DNA of 64,000 bases from an uncultured Fluviicola sp. (GTDB lineage: Bacteria > Bacteroidota > Bacteroidia > Flavobacteriales_D > Crocinitomicaceae): positions 1-64,000 of the forward strand of contig CAJVYC010000006.1 in NCBI GenBank assembly GCA_913009205.1, in the 5' to 3' direction. Each line of letters begins with the position of its first letter. Position 1 is the first letter of the stretch. The translations under genes and the position numbers were made by a program. Positions 17,245-26,226 of this stretch are shown here, piece after piece. Under the pieces are notes generated by a model. The model saw nothing but the letters and a program-made list of their open reading frames with translations. It searched no databases and was not told the DNA's origin.

Positions 17245-18183
17245 TCATTCGAGATAATCCTTTATTCCAAAGTGTAAATCGTATAAATACTCTTGTTCTC
17301 GCTGGCCCTTTGTAGGAAACAATGTGGCTGGCGTTTTTAGTAATTCTAAGTCCATTATTGTTGAATAACCAGATCGTGAAATAATATGAGAAGCGCTCAG
17401 AATAGCCACATCTTGTTCTTTCCAACTCTTTGATAACGTCTTAATTCCATCACGAATTTTTATTTCAGGAGAAGCAATTACAGCTACAGATTTTGACACT
17501 AAATTATTCAATTGTTCATCTAATAATTGCTGTCCATAAATTGTCGGCCCACTAATAATAATAACCTTTTCAATCGTTTTTTCCTTCGGAACTTCATACT
17601 GTGAAAATCGGGAATAAGGACCAATATACGTCCGTCTGATGTCACTAGAAGCGACACTTAAATCACCAGCTAATCTAGAATCTTCGTAATCCATAATCCA
17701 AATTTCATTGAATTGTTTCATCAATTGCCCGTGGACTTTCCGCACCGCGATTTCATACCATTTAACCGGAAGTTCGTATTGATGTGTAATAAAAATCGAT
17801 GGAACTTGAGTTGAGACAAATCCATATCGATGGTCTGCAATCACAAGATCAATATTGAATTTTTCGACCAATTTTTCAGTTTCGATTCTTTCTTTTTTCA
17901 ATCGTTCTCTAAGTGGTAAAATTACACTGACCAACTCATTTCCAAATTTACCCTTCCCCTTAAAATCGAAAGGATATCCTTCGTGGTTCACATATTCTAA
18001 ATCGGGGAAATATTCCAAGAAAATCACTCGCTGATCTTTATCACACGCCAAAACAACAAAATTGTCTTGTTCATTAAGTTGATGAATGAGTCCAATACAA
18101 CGTGAAACATGGCCAAACCCCCAATTAAGTGGAGAAATAAGAATGCGTTGATTTTTGACTTCTGACGGGCTCATTTCTATCAA
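17245..18183 (-). CDS. glycosyltransferase of the family 28/MurG-like type, probably C-terminally truncated
   Basis: The 312-residue protein has the N-terminal Gly-rich start ILISPLNWGFGHVSRCIGLI and a C-terminal half with VIIISGPTIYGQQLL and ASHIISRSGYSTIMDLELL, followed by PTKGQREQEYL. These are the sugar-nucleotide-binding features of GT-B enzymes related to MurG. Relatives I know continue for some 40-60 residues past the EQEYL motif; this one stops 13 residues later, next to the gene fragment at 17066-17244. A 3' deletion is therefore likely, and activity is doubtful. An alternative ATG at 18172-18174 would shorten the N terminus by three residues. Confidence 0.72.
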   Translation of the reverse strand: MIEMSPSEVKNQRILISPLNWGFGHVSRCIGLIHQLNEQDNFVVLACDKDQRVIFLEYFPDLEYVNHEGYPFDFKGKGKFGNELVSVILPLRERLKKERIETEKLVEKFNIDLVIADHRYGFVSTQVPSIFITHQYELPVKWYEIAVRKVHGQLMKQFNEIWIMDYEDSRLAGDLSVASSDIRRTYIGPYSRFSQYEVPKEKTIEKVIIISGPTIYGQQLLDEQLNNLVSKSVAVIASPEIKIRDGIKTLSKSWKEQDVAILSASHIISRSGYSTIMDLELLKTPATLFPTKGQREQEYLYDLHFGIKDYLE

Positions 18184-18234
18184 ATATACGAACTAGAAAC
18201 CGCTCAACTGAAATTAACCTTTTTTTGATTTATT

Positions 18235-18269
18235 TTTGATTGCCAATCCCAACATTGTTTATAGCTTTA
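18235..18269 (+). promoter_or_regulatory. candidate clpP promoter
   Basis: TTTG at 18235-18238 and TAGCTTTA at 18262-18269 are one mismatch from the Bacteroidota consensus with a 23-base spacer. Their position, about 30 bases before the ATG at 18299, supports that start over an in-frame ATG at 18236. Confidence 0.4.
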
Positions 18270-18298
18270 ACGTTATAACAATACAAATAAAATCAAAT

Positions 18299-18967
18299 AT
18301 GTTCGACGGTAACGAATTTAGAAAATACGCGACTAAGCACGTAGGTCTTAGTAGCATGCACGTGGACTCATACATTGAATCATCTGTGACACCTTATATT
18401 ATTGAGGAACGTCAAATGAATATGACTCAAATGGATGTGTTCTCACGATTAATGATGGATAGAATTATATTCTTAGGAACTGGAATTAATGATCAAGTTG
18501 CAAATATTATCAATGCGCAATTATTGTTCTTAGAATCGGCAGATCAGAAAAAAGATATTCAAATCTATTTGAATTCTCCAGGAGGTTCAGTTTACGCTGG
18601 ATTAGGAATTTACGATACAATGCAATATATCAATCCTGATGTAGCGACAATCTGTACAGGAATGGCTGCATCAATGGGAGCTGTATTATTGTGCGCTGGA
18701 GCTGAAGGCAAGCGTTCAGCATTGAAACACTCACGAGTAATGATTCACCAACCATTAGGTGGAGCTCAAGGTCAGGCATCTGATATTGAAATCACAGCAA
18801 GAGAGATTCAAAAGTTGAAGAAAGAATTGTATGATATTATCGCTACACATTCAAAACAAGATTACGATAAAGTATGGGCTGATTCTGATAGAGATTATTG
18901 GATGACAGCTCCAGAAGCGAAAGATTACGGTATGGTTGACGAAATTTTGCTTCGCAACCCTAAATAG
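18299..18967 (+). CDS. clpP: ATP-dependent Clp protease proteolytic subunit
   Basis: ClpP is the serine-protease barrel that degrades proteins fed by ClpX. The 222-residue protein contains LNSPGGSVYAGLGIYD, the catalytic Ser in GMAASMGAVLL (S125), the catalytic His in HSRVMIHQP (H150) and the catalytic Asp in SDRDYWMTAPEAKDYG (D199). I chose ATG 18299 because the promoter-like element lies just upstream and this gives a normal length. clpX follows after a hairpin. Confidence 0.94.
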   Translation: MFDGNEFRKYATKHVGLSSMHVDSYIESSVTPYIIEERQMNMTQMDVFSRLMMDRIIFLGTGINDQVANIINAQLLFLESADQKKDIQIYLNSPGGSVYAGLGIYDTMQYINPDVATICTGMAASMGAVLLCAGAEGKRSALKHSRVMIHQPLGGAQGQASDIEITAREIQKLKKELYDIIATHSKQDYDKVWADSDRDYWMTAPEAKDYGMVDEILLRNPK

Positions 18968-18987
18968 TTTATCTTTGAAAAAAAATT

Positions 18988-19044
18988 AAAAGCCCATCTC
19001 GTCTCGCCTCGGTTAAACTGAGACGAAATTGGAGGGGCTTTTTT
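18988..19044 (+). terminator. hairpin with T-run between clpP and clpX
   Basis: AAAAGCCC (18988-18995) pairs with GGGGCTTTT (from 19034), and the inner TCGTCTC (18999-19005) pairs with GAGACGA (19020-19026), followed by six T residues. The structure would end most clpP transcripts or attenuate clpX, whose ATG is only 14 bases further on. Confidence 0.7.
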
Positions 19045-19057
19045 GACGAAAAAAGTT

Positions 19058-20284
19058 ATGTCGAAAAAAGAAGCAGGTTGTTCATTTTGTGGAAGACCAC
19101 GAGCAGAAGTAGGAATGCTAATTGCTGGAGTTACTGGTCACATTTGTGAAAGTTGTGTGTCGCAAGCCCATACAATCATTAAAGAGGAAGATCTAGGCGC
19201 TAAAAGCGATTCAGGAGAACGAATTGTGAATGTCTACAAGCCGAAAGAGATCAAAGCCAAACTGGATGAGTACGTTATCGGTCAAGATGATGCTAAAAAA
19301 GTGCTTTCTGTTGCTGTTTACAATCACTATAAACGATTGAACCAACCGGAGACGAAAGACGAAGTGGAGATTGAAAAATCGAATGTTGTATTAGTTGGTC
19401 GTACTGGAACAGGAAAAACACTTTTAGCAAAGACCATTGCAAAAATGCTTAATGTGCCTTTTTGTATTGCGGATGCTACTGTTTTAACTGAAGCAGGATA
19501 TGTAGGTGAAGATGTTGAAAGCATCTTATCGCGTTTATTGCAATCTGCTGATTACAATGTTGAAGCGGCTCAACAAGGAATTGTTTTCGTTGATGAGATT
19601 GATAAAATTGCACGTAAAAGTGACAACCCTTCCATAACAAGAGATGTTTCTGGTGAAGGTGTTCAACAAGCATTATTGAAGCTTCTAGAAGGAGCTACGG
19701 TTAATGTCCCACCTCAAGGAGGTAGAAAGCACCCAGAGCAAAAAATGATTCAAATTGACACCAAAGACATCCTTTTTGTATGTGGAGGTGCATTTGACGG
19801 AATTGAAAAAATTATAGCGAATAGAGTTAATCGCCAAACAATTGGATTTTCGACTTCTGTTGAGGAAAGAGTTGATACAGATTCTCTTTTGAAATATGTT
19901 AATCCAACAGATATAAAAACATTTGGAATTATCCCTGAACTTATTGGACGTTTCCCTGTGCTTACCTACCTGGAGCCTCTAAGCCCTGAAAGCTTGAAAC
20001 GTATTCTTACCGAGCCTAAAAACGCTTTGGTTAAGCAGTATGTTCGTTTGTTTGAAATCGATGGAATTGATTTGAAATTTGATAAAGACGTTTTTGATTT
20101 TGTAGTTGAAAAGGCTATTGAATTCGCATTAGGAGCTCGTGGATTAAGATCTATCTGTGAGGCAATCCTTAACGAAGCGATGTACGACCTTCCATCAAAA
20201 GAAGAGACGGAATTCAGAGTTACAGCAGAATATGCTAGAGCTCAATTCTCTAAATCGAAATTGGCGAAGTTGAGAGTGGCGTAG
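19058..20284 (+). CDS. clpX: ATP-dependent Clp protease ATP-binding subunit ClpX
   Basis: ClpX unfolds substrates and threads them into ClpP. The protein of about 408 residues has the N-terminal zinc-binding domain (C8, C11, C30, C33), Walker A GRTGTGKT, the pore-loop GYVG, Walker [12 protein letters not shown] and the sensor-2 region [13 protein letters not shown] start at the ATG at 19058; the in-frame TTG at 19043 lies inside the terminator T-run. The gene shares a cluster with clpP but is separated from it by a hairpin. Confidence 0.95.
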   Translation: MSKKEAGCSFCGRPRAEVGMLIAGVTGHICESCVSQAHTIIKEEDLGAKSDSGERIVNVYKPKEIKAKLDEYVIGQDDAKKVLSVAVYNHYKRLNQPETKDEVEIEKSNVVLVGRTGTGKTLLAKTIAKMLNVPFCIADATVLTEAGYVGEDVESILSRLLQSADYNVEAAQQGIVFVDEIDKIARKSDNPSITRDVSGEGVQQALLKLLEGATVNVPPQGGRKHPEQKMIQIDTKDILFVCGGAFDGIEKIIANRVNRQTIGFSTSVEERVDTDSLLKYVNPTDIKTFGIIPELIGRFPVLTYLEPLSPESLKRILTEPKNALVKQYVRLFEIDGIDLKFDKDVFDFVVEKAIEFALGARGLRSICEAILNEAMYDLPSKEETEFRVTAEYARAQFSKSKLAKLRVA

Positions 20285-20339
20285 AAAGATCTAGTTTCTA
20301 AGTCTCAAATCGAATTAAGTAACAGTATCCAAGAACGAA

Positions 20340-21008
20340 TTAATGAATCTTAAACTTCGTATATTTAATCGTCGCTCCTCGTCCCGTAAATAAAACTTCG
20401 TAGTGCGTTTTGATATGAAAAATCTCTCTTGTAACTGGATCAATATTTTCAGGAAGTTCTCCGTACAAATCCCAAGTTAATTCGAGGCAATCGTAGTTGT
20501 GCTCCTTAATTTGCTCTTCCGTGTATTCAAAAAGCAAATCGCTATCCGTCTTCATGTGCACAATTCCTCCTTGCTTCAATATTTTACGGTAACGCTCAAT
20601 GAACAAAGATGAACTCAATCTCTTTCTCGGTTTTTTAGGTTGAGGATCTGAAAAAGTTAACCAAATTTCATCTACTTCTCCTTCTTCAAAATAATCCGTT
20701 ATAAAATCGATTCGAGTTCTTAAAAAGGCGACGTTTTTCATTCCATCGTTTAATGCTTCTTCAGCTCCAATAAACATCCGTGCCCCCTTGATATCAACTC
20801 CAATAAAATTCTTATCTGGAAAGTGCTTTCCCAAGCCAACGGAATATTCCCCCTTACCGCAGCCGAGTTCAAGCACGATTGGATTGTCATTTTTAAAATG
20901 ATCTTTGTTCCATTTACCCTTTAAATCAAACGGTTCTTTTAATATAGGCTCGAAAAAATTATCGAATTCCTTGACCGCTGCAAACCTTCTTAATTTGTCC
21001 TTTCCCAT
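20340..21008 (-). CDS. trmB: tRNA (guanine-N7-)-methyltransferase
   Basis: TrmB methylates N7 of G46 in tRNA. The 222-residue protein has the SAM-binding motif VLELGCGKGEYSVGLGKHFPDKN, FIGVDIKGARM, and the family motif LTFSDPQPKKPRKR, which contains the conserved Pro/Lys cluster and catalytic Asp. The last part, IDPVTREIFHIKTHYE, fits the RAREIxxxTxYE-type ending of the family. It is convergent with clpX. Confidence 0.93.
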   Translation of the reverse strand: MGKDKLRRFAAVKEFDNFFEPILKEPFDLKGKWNKDHFKNDNPIVLELGCGKGEYSVGLGKHFPDKNFIGVDIKGARMFIGAEEALNDGMKNVAFLRTRIDFITDYFEEGEVDEIWLTFSDPQPKKPRKRLSSSLFIERYRKILKQGGIVHMKTDSDLLFEYTEEQIKEHNYDCLELTWDLYGELPENIDPVTREIFHIKTHYEVLFTGRGATIKYTKFKIH

Positions 21009-21010
21009 TC

Positions 21011-21250
21011 TTATAACTTAAGTCGGATTGTCTTCCGTCCTTGATTAAATAAATACATTCCATCTTCGAACTTCGAAGCATCAATAGTGAATTCATTGTC
21101 CGCATCGAAATTGATCATCACTTTTCCGTTCAGGTCAACTAAGTAGGCCTTTTCAAAAAGATCGGATTCAATTTCAACTCCAGAATTTATATATTTTATT
21201 TTCAATTCAGACAACATTGGAACCTCAATATCCAGTGCCGAATTCACCAA
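21011..21250 (-). CDS. short orphan protein resembling a type IX sorting domain
   Basis: A frame of 79 codons starting at TTG 21250 encodes FEKAYLVDLNGKVMINFDAD and ends GMYLFNQGRKTIRLKL, the layout of a type IX C-terminal sorting domain (central strand with xDLNGK, final G-M-Y-x-F). No signal peptide or passenger domain is present. The frame is the same as that of the upstream DUF2797 gene, only its TAG at 21269-21271 and six codons separating them. It may be a remnant of a secreted protein, or be reached by read-through. Translation is not certain. Confidence 0.4.
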   Translation of the reverse strand: MVNSALDIEVPMLSELKIKYINSGVEIESDLFEKAYLVDLNGKVMINFDADNEFTIDASKFEDGMYLFNQGRKTIRLKL

Positions 21251-21268
21251 TAAAAAAGTGCGATAAGA

Positions 21269-22057
21269 CTAGCTAATTTCAACATAAAAACCAGTGTGTT
21301 TTCTAATATTTAAAACCCTTCCGTCATCGAAGATTAAGTATTGACCTTTAATTCCAGCTAAAACTCCAGATATAGACGGCGTTTTTTCAAACGATTGACT
21401 TTTAACCTTTTCAGGATAGACATTCACGGGATAATTCAATTCAATAATCTCATCATTTTCAGAAAAGAACTCCATAATATCAGATGGCAACTGATCTTCA
21501 ATCGACCATTTTTCATCTTCCAAATCAATTGACTCATCAATGTCATTCTTCAACATCTTTTGCCATTGCGTCTTGTCCGTAAAAAATTCTTTCAGCGCTA
21601 CCTCCAATCGTCCTGCTTCATACCTGTTGGGGACTTCCGCTAAAATAATGGCTGACGACGCGCCTTGATCGATCCATCTTGTTGGAACTTGATCCAATCG
21701 AGTAATCCCAACTTTTACAGCACTAGAAGCCGCCAAGTAAACAATATGTGGTTTATTATGGTGCTTTTCTTCCCATTCAGGATCTCTTCCTTCGCCCAAA
21801 TGAGCGCGGCATAATTCTGGACGAAGAATACATTCAGCAGATTCAGGAGCAGTAGAAAAACAAGTCCAACAAAATCCTTGACCGAAAGACGATTTGGTTT
21901 TCTTGCCGCAGTTCGTGCAATTAATGACTCCGTTCCATTCCAAATTAATTTCTTTCCCGATAAAGTCGTTCATATTCAACTCTTCAGAAAGCATCAACCG
22001 GTATTGGACTTGATCGTCTAACGAAACTCGCATTTTTCTAAGATTACCTTCAGCCAT
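21269..22057 (-). CDS. DUF2797 protein
   Basis: The 262-residue protein has a zinc-ribbon pair, CTNCGK near residue 46 and CWTCFST near residue 68, then the DUF2797 core: CRAHLGEGRDPEWEEKHH, the segment VYLAASSAVKVGITRLDQVPTRW, and DQGAS. The GIY-YIG-like pattern YLAAS...KVGITR suggests a nuclease-related fold, but no function is known. It lies upstream of the short sorting-domain frame and downstream of gldC in the same orientation. Confidence 0.86.
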   Translation of the reverse strand: MAEGNLRKMRVSLDDQVQYRLMLSEELNMNDFIGKEINLEWNGVINCTNCGKKTKSSFGQGFCWTCFSTAPESAECILRPELCRAHLGEGRDPEWEEKHHNKPHIVYLAASSAVKVGITRLDQVPTRWIDQGASSAIILAEVPNRYEAGRLEVALKEFFTDKTQWQKMLKNDIDESIDLEDEKWSIEDQLPSDIMEFFSENDEIIELNYPVNVYPEKVKSQSFEKTPSISGVLAGIKGQYLIFDDGRVLNIRKHTGFYVEIS

Positions 22058-22086
22058 ATCCTCTATATTAATTGAAAAGGTATAAT

Positions 22087-22434
22087 TTATCTTTCTGGAA
22101 GAATATTCATTTTATCGGCGAAATGGTAACAGAAATCGCGAAGATCTTCACATATTTTTTGCTCACCTGTTGCCTTCTCGAAGGAATCCGATAATGTTAA
22201 AAGCGTTTGATGAAAGAATTGTTTCATTTCTTCTACAGACATATCTTTTGTCCATAAATCAATCTTCATTGTGTTGTTTTCCTCACCATCCCACAATGAA
22301 AGAAGCATTGCTTTGGCTGGTGCATCCTGAACCGATCCATCTGGAGCGGTCCATTTCATTTGCACGGGTAAATTATTTGCATTCAATCCTACATCAATGG
22401 TCACTTTCGATGTCTTTACAACTTTATCTTCCAT
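22087..22434 (-). CDS. gldC: gliding motility protein GldC
   Basis: The 115-residue protein has no signal peptide and matches GldC of flavobacteria (IDVGLNANNLPVQMKWTAPDG, and the acidic SLWDGEENNTMKIDLWTKDM). It is a small cytoplasmic protein that aids gliding; in F. johnsoniae loss of GldC gives a partial defect. Its ATG follows the gldB stop codon directly, so the two are one operon. The gldB-gldC order is that known from Flavobacterium. Confidence 0.93.
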   Translation of the reverse strand: MEDKVVKTSKVTIDVGLNANNLPVQMKWTAPDGSVQDAPAKAMLLSLWDGEENNTMKIDLWTKDMSVEEMKQFFHQTLLTLSDSFEKATGEQKICEDLRDFCYHFADKMNILPER

Positions 22435-23454
22435 CTAATCTTCTATTTTATATTCTTGTAATATGCTATTGTATGGCACTTTAGCCAATTTGCCAACTTC
22501 TATCTCTTTTTCTTCCATATAATGCCTTACCATGCGGTAACCAATGAATTGGCCCATCCTATCCGGCCCTCCTTTTTCAGGCAATCCCGATGTTGTTGGC
22601 CCATCTTTTATCATATTTGCAATCTGTAACTCATCAGAAGAAAACAAGGCTTTTTCCTTTACCAAATACTCCCAAAAATCGCGTTCATTCCCGACTGCCC
22701 AATCCCATCCACTTTTCTTGTAACGCATAATTAAATGCTCTTCCATTTCGGGGAAAGCCGCTTTCGTAAAATAGAGAACCTTTCCCCAGAAAATCATTCG
22801 CTCCGCTAAGTTTCCTTCCTTATTTTCAACAACATGCGTGCTAATCCATCCAGCAAGTGCGTCGCGCTCTATGAATCTAGCATCCATCCCTTCTTTGATC
22901 CAATTGTAAAACTCCCTTGGGTCCAAATACTTTTGAATCACAGTTGAATTACCGCCCAAATAGCGCTCAAGGCCAATTGAAATTTCCTTTTCCGAACAAA
23001 AAACATTGGATTGAAATCTTGAATTGATGAAAATAATATCTGATGGCATTTTCGCTCTTGGCAAATGGTACTTTAAATGTTTAAACCCGTCAACTATTTT
23101 CGCTTCGACACTATTCAAACTATGAAATTTCTTTTCAATCGCAATCTCAAAATCCTTCATAATCGGATCGCTTTGTAAAAAAATCATTTGTTTTGCGAAA
23201 GATGAGTCTGGCATATCTTCCGTAAACTCCATGCAACGGCCCAAGTAATAATTATAGATTTCAGTAATTTCCTTTTTGTATTTAGAATGCACTTTAATTA
23301 GTTCCATCGAATCGGCATGGTACAATTTAGAGTGTACTTTTCGGAAATTAATAGTTAAGTCAACATCAGACGCATCGACATCCAAAGGGTCAGATGAACA
23401 TCCGAGGAATATAAATGAGAGAATCAGAAGGGAAAAAAGGTTTTTTAGAGTCAT
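22435..23454 (-). CDS. gldB: gliding motility lipoprotein GldB
   Basis: The 339-residue product carries a lipoprotein signal with lipobox FLGC and matches GldB: FINSRFQSNVFCSEKEISIGLERYLG, then ALAGWISTHVV, and MGQFIGYRMVRHYMEE near the end. GldB is an essential envelope component of flavobacterial gliding and type IX secretion. Its C-terminal half resembles zinc-protease-like DUF2268 proteins but I see no clear HExxH. gldC is directly downstream. Confidence 0.93.
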   Translation of the reverse strand: MTLKNLFSLLILSFIFLGCSSDPLDVDASDVDLTINFRKVHSKLYHADSMELIKVHSKYKKEITEIYNYYLGRCMEFTEDMPDSSFAKQMIFLQSDPIMKDFEIAIEKKFHSLNSVEAKIVDGFKHLKYHLPRAKMPSDIIFINSRFQSNVFCSEKEISIGLERYLGGNSTVIQKYLDPREFYNWIKEGMDARFIERDALAGWISTHVVENKEGNLAERMIFWGKVLYFTKAAFPEMEEHLIMRYKKSGWDWAVGNERDFWEYLVKEKALFSSDELQIANMIKDGPTTSGLPEKGGPDRMGQFIGYRMVRHYMEEKEIEVGKLAKVPYNSILQEYKIED

Positions 23455-23533
23455 TATAATTAACTATTTTCGTAGCTCAAAAGTACTCAAAACAGAGTGA
23501 TTTTAGCCTAATCAATGTTTTAAAATTTGCACT

Positions 23534-24355
23534 ATGAAACGATTATTACAGAGCCTTTCGATTATTGCGCTTTCAACGTCTATATTCGCTCAAGAAGCAG
23601 CTGATAAAAAATTCCAAGCTGGTCTAGTGTTTGGAACTGGAATGAACTTCATGAAAATGTCAACAAACAAATTAGTCGCTGATGGTATAGGTTCTGATGT
23701 CACGATAGGTGCAAATATGAATTTTTCATTTAACGATGCAATTGGTATTACTACTGGAATTGAAATTGATTTTGAAACATTTAAATACAGACCTTCTGGA
23801 AATGCAGTCTATTATCACTTCAGAGATAAAGATATTGTTAGACAGGTTGACCTTGAAGCTTCAGATGTATTATACGAACTTCAAACAAGAAAACAAAAGC
23901 CTATTTATATAAGTATACCAACGATGTTCATCTTTAGAACGAAATTCATTGGCTACTTCAGATACTTTGGGAAATTCGGATTGAGAACAAGTATCTTAGG
24001 TTCAAATAAAATTACGGATACAGGTTTTGAATACGCTATTGGTGACAATCCTGTGCTGACATCTGGCACCTCTCGTAACAACGAAAACATGTCAGCAGCT
24101 TCAGAATTGATTTTTATTAAAACTGTTGGTGGATTTGCAGGTGGAGCTGAATGGAATTTCAGCGGAACGACTTCGTTAGTTGCTGAAATGGGATTCTATT
24201 TTGGAATTACTCCGTTGTATTGGGATCGAACTGCTGGTAACAATCAAGATAAACAGTTTTTACACCAAAAAGATGACACAGGAACGGAAAATGATTATTT
24301 TTCTAACGGCGCAACGCATAATCAATTGAGATTTAAAGTTTCCATCCTTTTCTAA
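23534..24355 (+). CDS. outer-membrane beta-barrel protein
   Basis: The 273-residue protein has a cleavable signal peptide (ending near SIFAQ) and alternating strands ending in an aromatic-rich C terminus (LRFKVSILF), the pattern of an outer-membrane barrel with a terminal Phe. The segments FGTGMNFMKMS and IYISIPTMFIFRTKFIGYFRYFGKFG resemble PorT-like and other Bacteroidota barrels. It is divergent from gldB and one base upstream of nadE. A motif close to TAnnTTTG lies only a few bases before the ATG, so the transcript could have a very short leader. Confidence 0.8.
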   Translation: MKRLLQSLSIIALSTSIFAQEAADKKFQAGLVFGTGMNFMKMSTNKLVADGIGSDVTIGANMNFSFNDAIGITTGIEIDFETFKYRPSGNAVYYHFRDKDIVRQVDLEASDVLYELQTRKQKPIYISIPTMFIFRTKFIGYFRYFGKFGLRTSILGSNKITDTGFEYAIGDNPVLTSGTSRNNENMSAASELIFIKTVGGFAGGAEWNFSGTTSLVAEMGFYFGITPLYWDRTAGNNQDKQFLHQKDDTGTENDYFSNGATHNQLRFKVSILF

Positions 24356-24356
24356 A

Positions 24357-25142
24357 ATGAGTTTTTTGAAGACACAACAAGTAGCACAGCATATTACAGC
24401 CTGGCTAAGCAATTATTGCGATAAAGCTGAGCTGTCCGGTTTTATAATCGGAATTTCCGGTGGTGTAGACTCGGCTTTAACGTCGACTTTATGCGCAATG
24501 ACAGGCAAAAAGACAATCGTATTAAGCATGCCCATTCGACAAACATCAGCTGAATATTCAAGAGCTATGAACCATATCGAAAATCTTAAAAAACGATTCG
24601 ATAATGTTGAATATTTCGATATCGATTTGACATCAACATTTGAAGAGTTCGTATCTAAAATGCCGTTCGATCTTAAGGAACATCATTTGGCAATGGCCAA
24701 CTCTAGAGCGCGATTGAGAATGACAACACTTTATTCTCTCGGACAAGCCTATCAATGTTTGGTTGCGGGAACAGGGAATAAAGTTGAAGATTTCGGAATT
24801 GGTTTCTTTACTAAATATGGTGACGGAGGCGTTGACCTTAGTCCTATTGCAGACTTAAATAAAACGGAAGTTTGGACTGTTTCAAAAGAGGTTGGTGTCA
24901 TTGACGAAATAATTTCTGCTAAACCAACTGACGGACTCTGGGAAGACGGCCGAAGTGACGAAGATCAAATTGGAGCGAGTTATCAAGAGTTAGAATGGGC
25001 AATGAGTTTTGAGGGTGACGAAGGTGAACTAAATGAAAGGCAATCTGAGGTATTGAAAATTTATACGCGGCTCCATGCAGCTAATAAGCATAAGATTGAA
25101 CCTATTCCTGTTTGCCTGATCCCAATTGAATTGAAAGGTTGA
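24357..25142 (+). CDS. nadE: NH3-dependent NAD+ synthetase
   Basis: NadE amidates nicotinic acid adenine dinucleotide to NAD+. The 261-residue protein has the ATP-pyrophosphatase loop GISGGVDSAL, the motif ARLRMTTLY and GTGNKVEDFGIGFFTKYGDGGVDLSPI, then the C-terminal KPTDGLWEDGRSDEDQIG. It lacks the N-terminal nitrilase domain, so it uses free ammonia. It follows the barrel gene with one base between them; the pairing near gldBC is common in flavobacteria. Confidence 0.94.
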   Translation: MSFLKTQQVAQHITAWLSNYCDKAELSGFIIGISGGVDSALTSTLCAMTGKKTIVLSMPIRQTSAEYSRAMNHIENLKKRFDNVEYFDIDLTSTFEEFVSKMPFDLKEHHLAMANSRARLRMTTLYSLGQAYQCLVAGTGNKVEDFGIGFFTKYGDGGVDLSPIADLNKTEVWTVSKEVGVIDEIISAKPTDGLWEDGRSDEDQIGASYQELEWAMSFEGDEGELNERQSEVLKIYTRLHAANKHKIEPIPVCLIPIELKG

Positions 25143-25329
25143 GTCTTAATCAATTGATCTTTTCTTTCCTTCGAGCGACTAGGATACAATTTTAATTACG
25201 GTATATACTTACAAAACTCGTTCAATGAGCCCAGATATTTCACGAGATCACAAGCGTACGATGCATCTAGAATAAAAAGGTTGTTTTCCGCAATATCATT
25301 AAACTTAGGAATGCCTTTTGCACTTTAGA

Positions 25330-25650
25330 TTATTCTTCTGGTGCCAAACGAAGAACTATCCCATCGATTTCCTCAGTGATATGGATTTGACATCCTAATC
25401 GACTGTTGTCCTCAACGTGAAAAGCTTGATCAAGCATATCCAGCTCATCATCACTTTGTTCTGGCAATGCAGTGTCTGATTCCAGATAACATTGACACGT
25501 AGCACACATGGCCATCCCGCCACATTCGCCTAAAACAGGTAATTCGTATGCCTTACAAACCTCCATGATATTCATATTCATATCCGTTGGAGCCATGAGT
25601 GCATGGCTTGCGCCTTCTCGGTCAATAATTATAACCTTTATATCGTTCAT
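25330..25650 (-). CDS. 2Fe-2S ferredoxin
   Basis: The 106-residue protein is a vertebrate-type/bacterial adrenodoxin-like ferredoxin. Cluster ligands are C43, C49, C52 (in ECGGMAMCATC) and C87 in RLGCQIH. It carries electrons to an unknown partner. A further Cys lies between positions 50 and 60. The gene is alone, followed downstream by about 190 bases without a convincing gene. Confidence 0.93.
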   Translation of the reverse strand: MNDIKVIIIDREGASHALMAPTDMNMNIMEVCKAYELPVLGECGGMAMCATCQCYLESDTALPEQSDDELDMLDQAFHVEDNSRLGCQIHITEEIDGIVLRLAPEE

Positions 25651-25771
25651 CAGAAAATTTTAGGCAAAAATAAGAAAAAGTGATCGCTTTTGATAGAGAA
25701 CCAACAAGTGACATCGAAACCAGAGTGTTTTTGATACAGGAGAGGGTGTGACTTCTAGAAAATTTACCTTC

Positions 25772-26197
25772 CTAATTGTAAATTCGAAGCGTCTGATTTC
25801 CGTCCCAAGTAACCACATATTGTCTCAATCCAAAATTGGAACCTGAAATCGGGGAACCGTCATACAATGAAAACTGAGCACTATTACACGTGTCATTCAG
25901 CATTAAGAAGTTTCCAGCGTCTTGAATTAATGGTTGTGGGCAATCTCCAGCAATGTCAGCTGGTGAATGTCTATCGAAAGCAATAAAATCGCTAATCCCT
26001 CTGCGGTAAACGATAATCCCTCTTGATCCTCCGTTAACATAAGCAAATCCACTGACTCCTTGTAAACTTGAATAAGACGGAAGCGTTATATTAATTGAAA
26101 CATCAAACGGAATGTTAGGCACGGGATGCGCAGTATTTTGAGGACAAGCGGTTAGCAAGAACCCAACGGCAAACATTAAAATAAATCGTACTTTCAT
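25772..26197 (-). CDS. Rieske-fold-like lipoprotein lacking cluster ligands
   Basis: The 141-residue protein has a signal peptide with lipobox LTAC. The pattern VPNIPFDVSINITLPSY, GFAYVNGGSRGIIVYRRG and FDRHSPADI, then a final QYVVTWDG, is that of small Bacteroidota lipoproteins with a Rieske-like beta fold. The CxH and CxxH ligand pairs of a true 2Fe-2S Rieske centre are not present in order (only isolated Cys in GDCPQP and DTCNSAQ). A redox role is therefore unlikely for this copy. It is divergent from the Lys-rich lipoprotein gene. Confidence 0.72.
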   Translation of the reverse strand: MKVRFILMFAVGFLLTACPQNTAHPVPNIPFDVSINITLPSYSSLQGVSGFAYVNGGSRGIIVYRRGISDFIAFDRHSPADIAGDCPQPLIQDAGNFLMLNDTCNSAQFSLYDGSPISGSNFGLRQYVVTWDGNQTLRIYN

Positions 26198-26226
26198 TAC
26201 GTTTTAGGAATGATGATATCAAAGTT

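Noticed and set aside
25143-25329. Minus-strand peptide KFNDIAENNLFILDAS between nadE and the ferredoxin
   Set aside because: The frame is about 40 codons, begins right after a stop with no start codon, and no family is recognised; too weak to call a gene.
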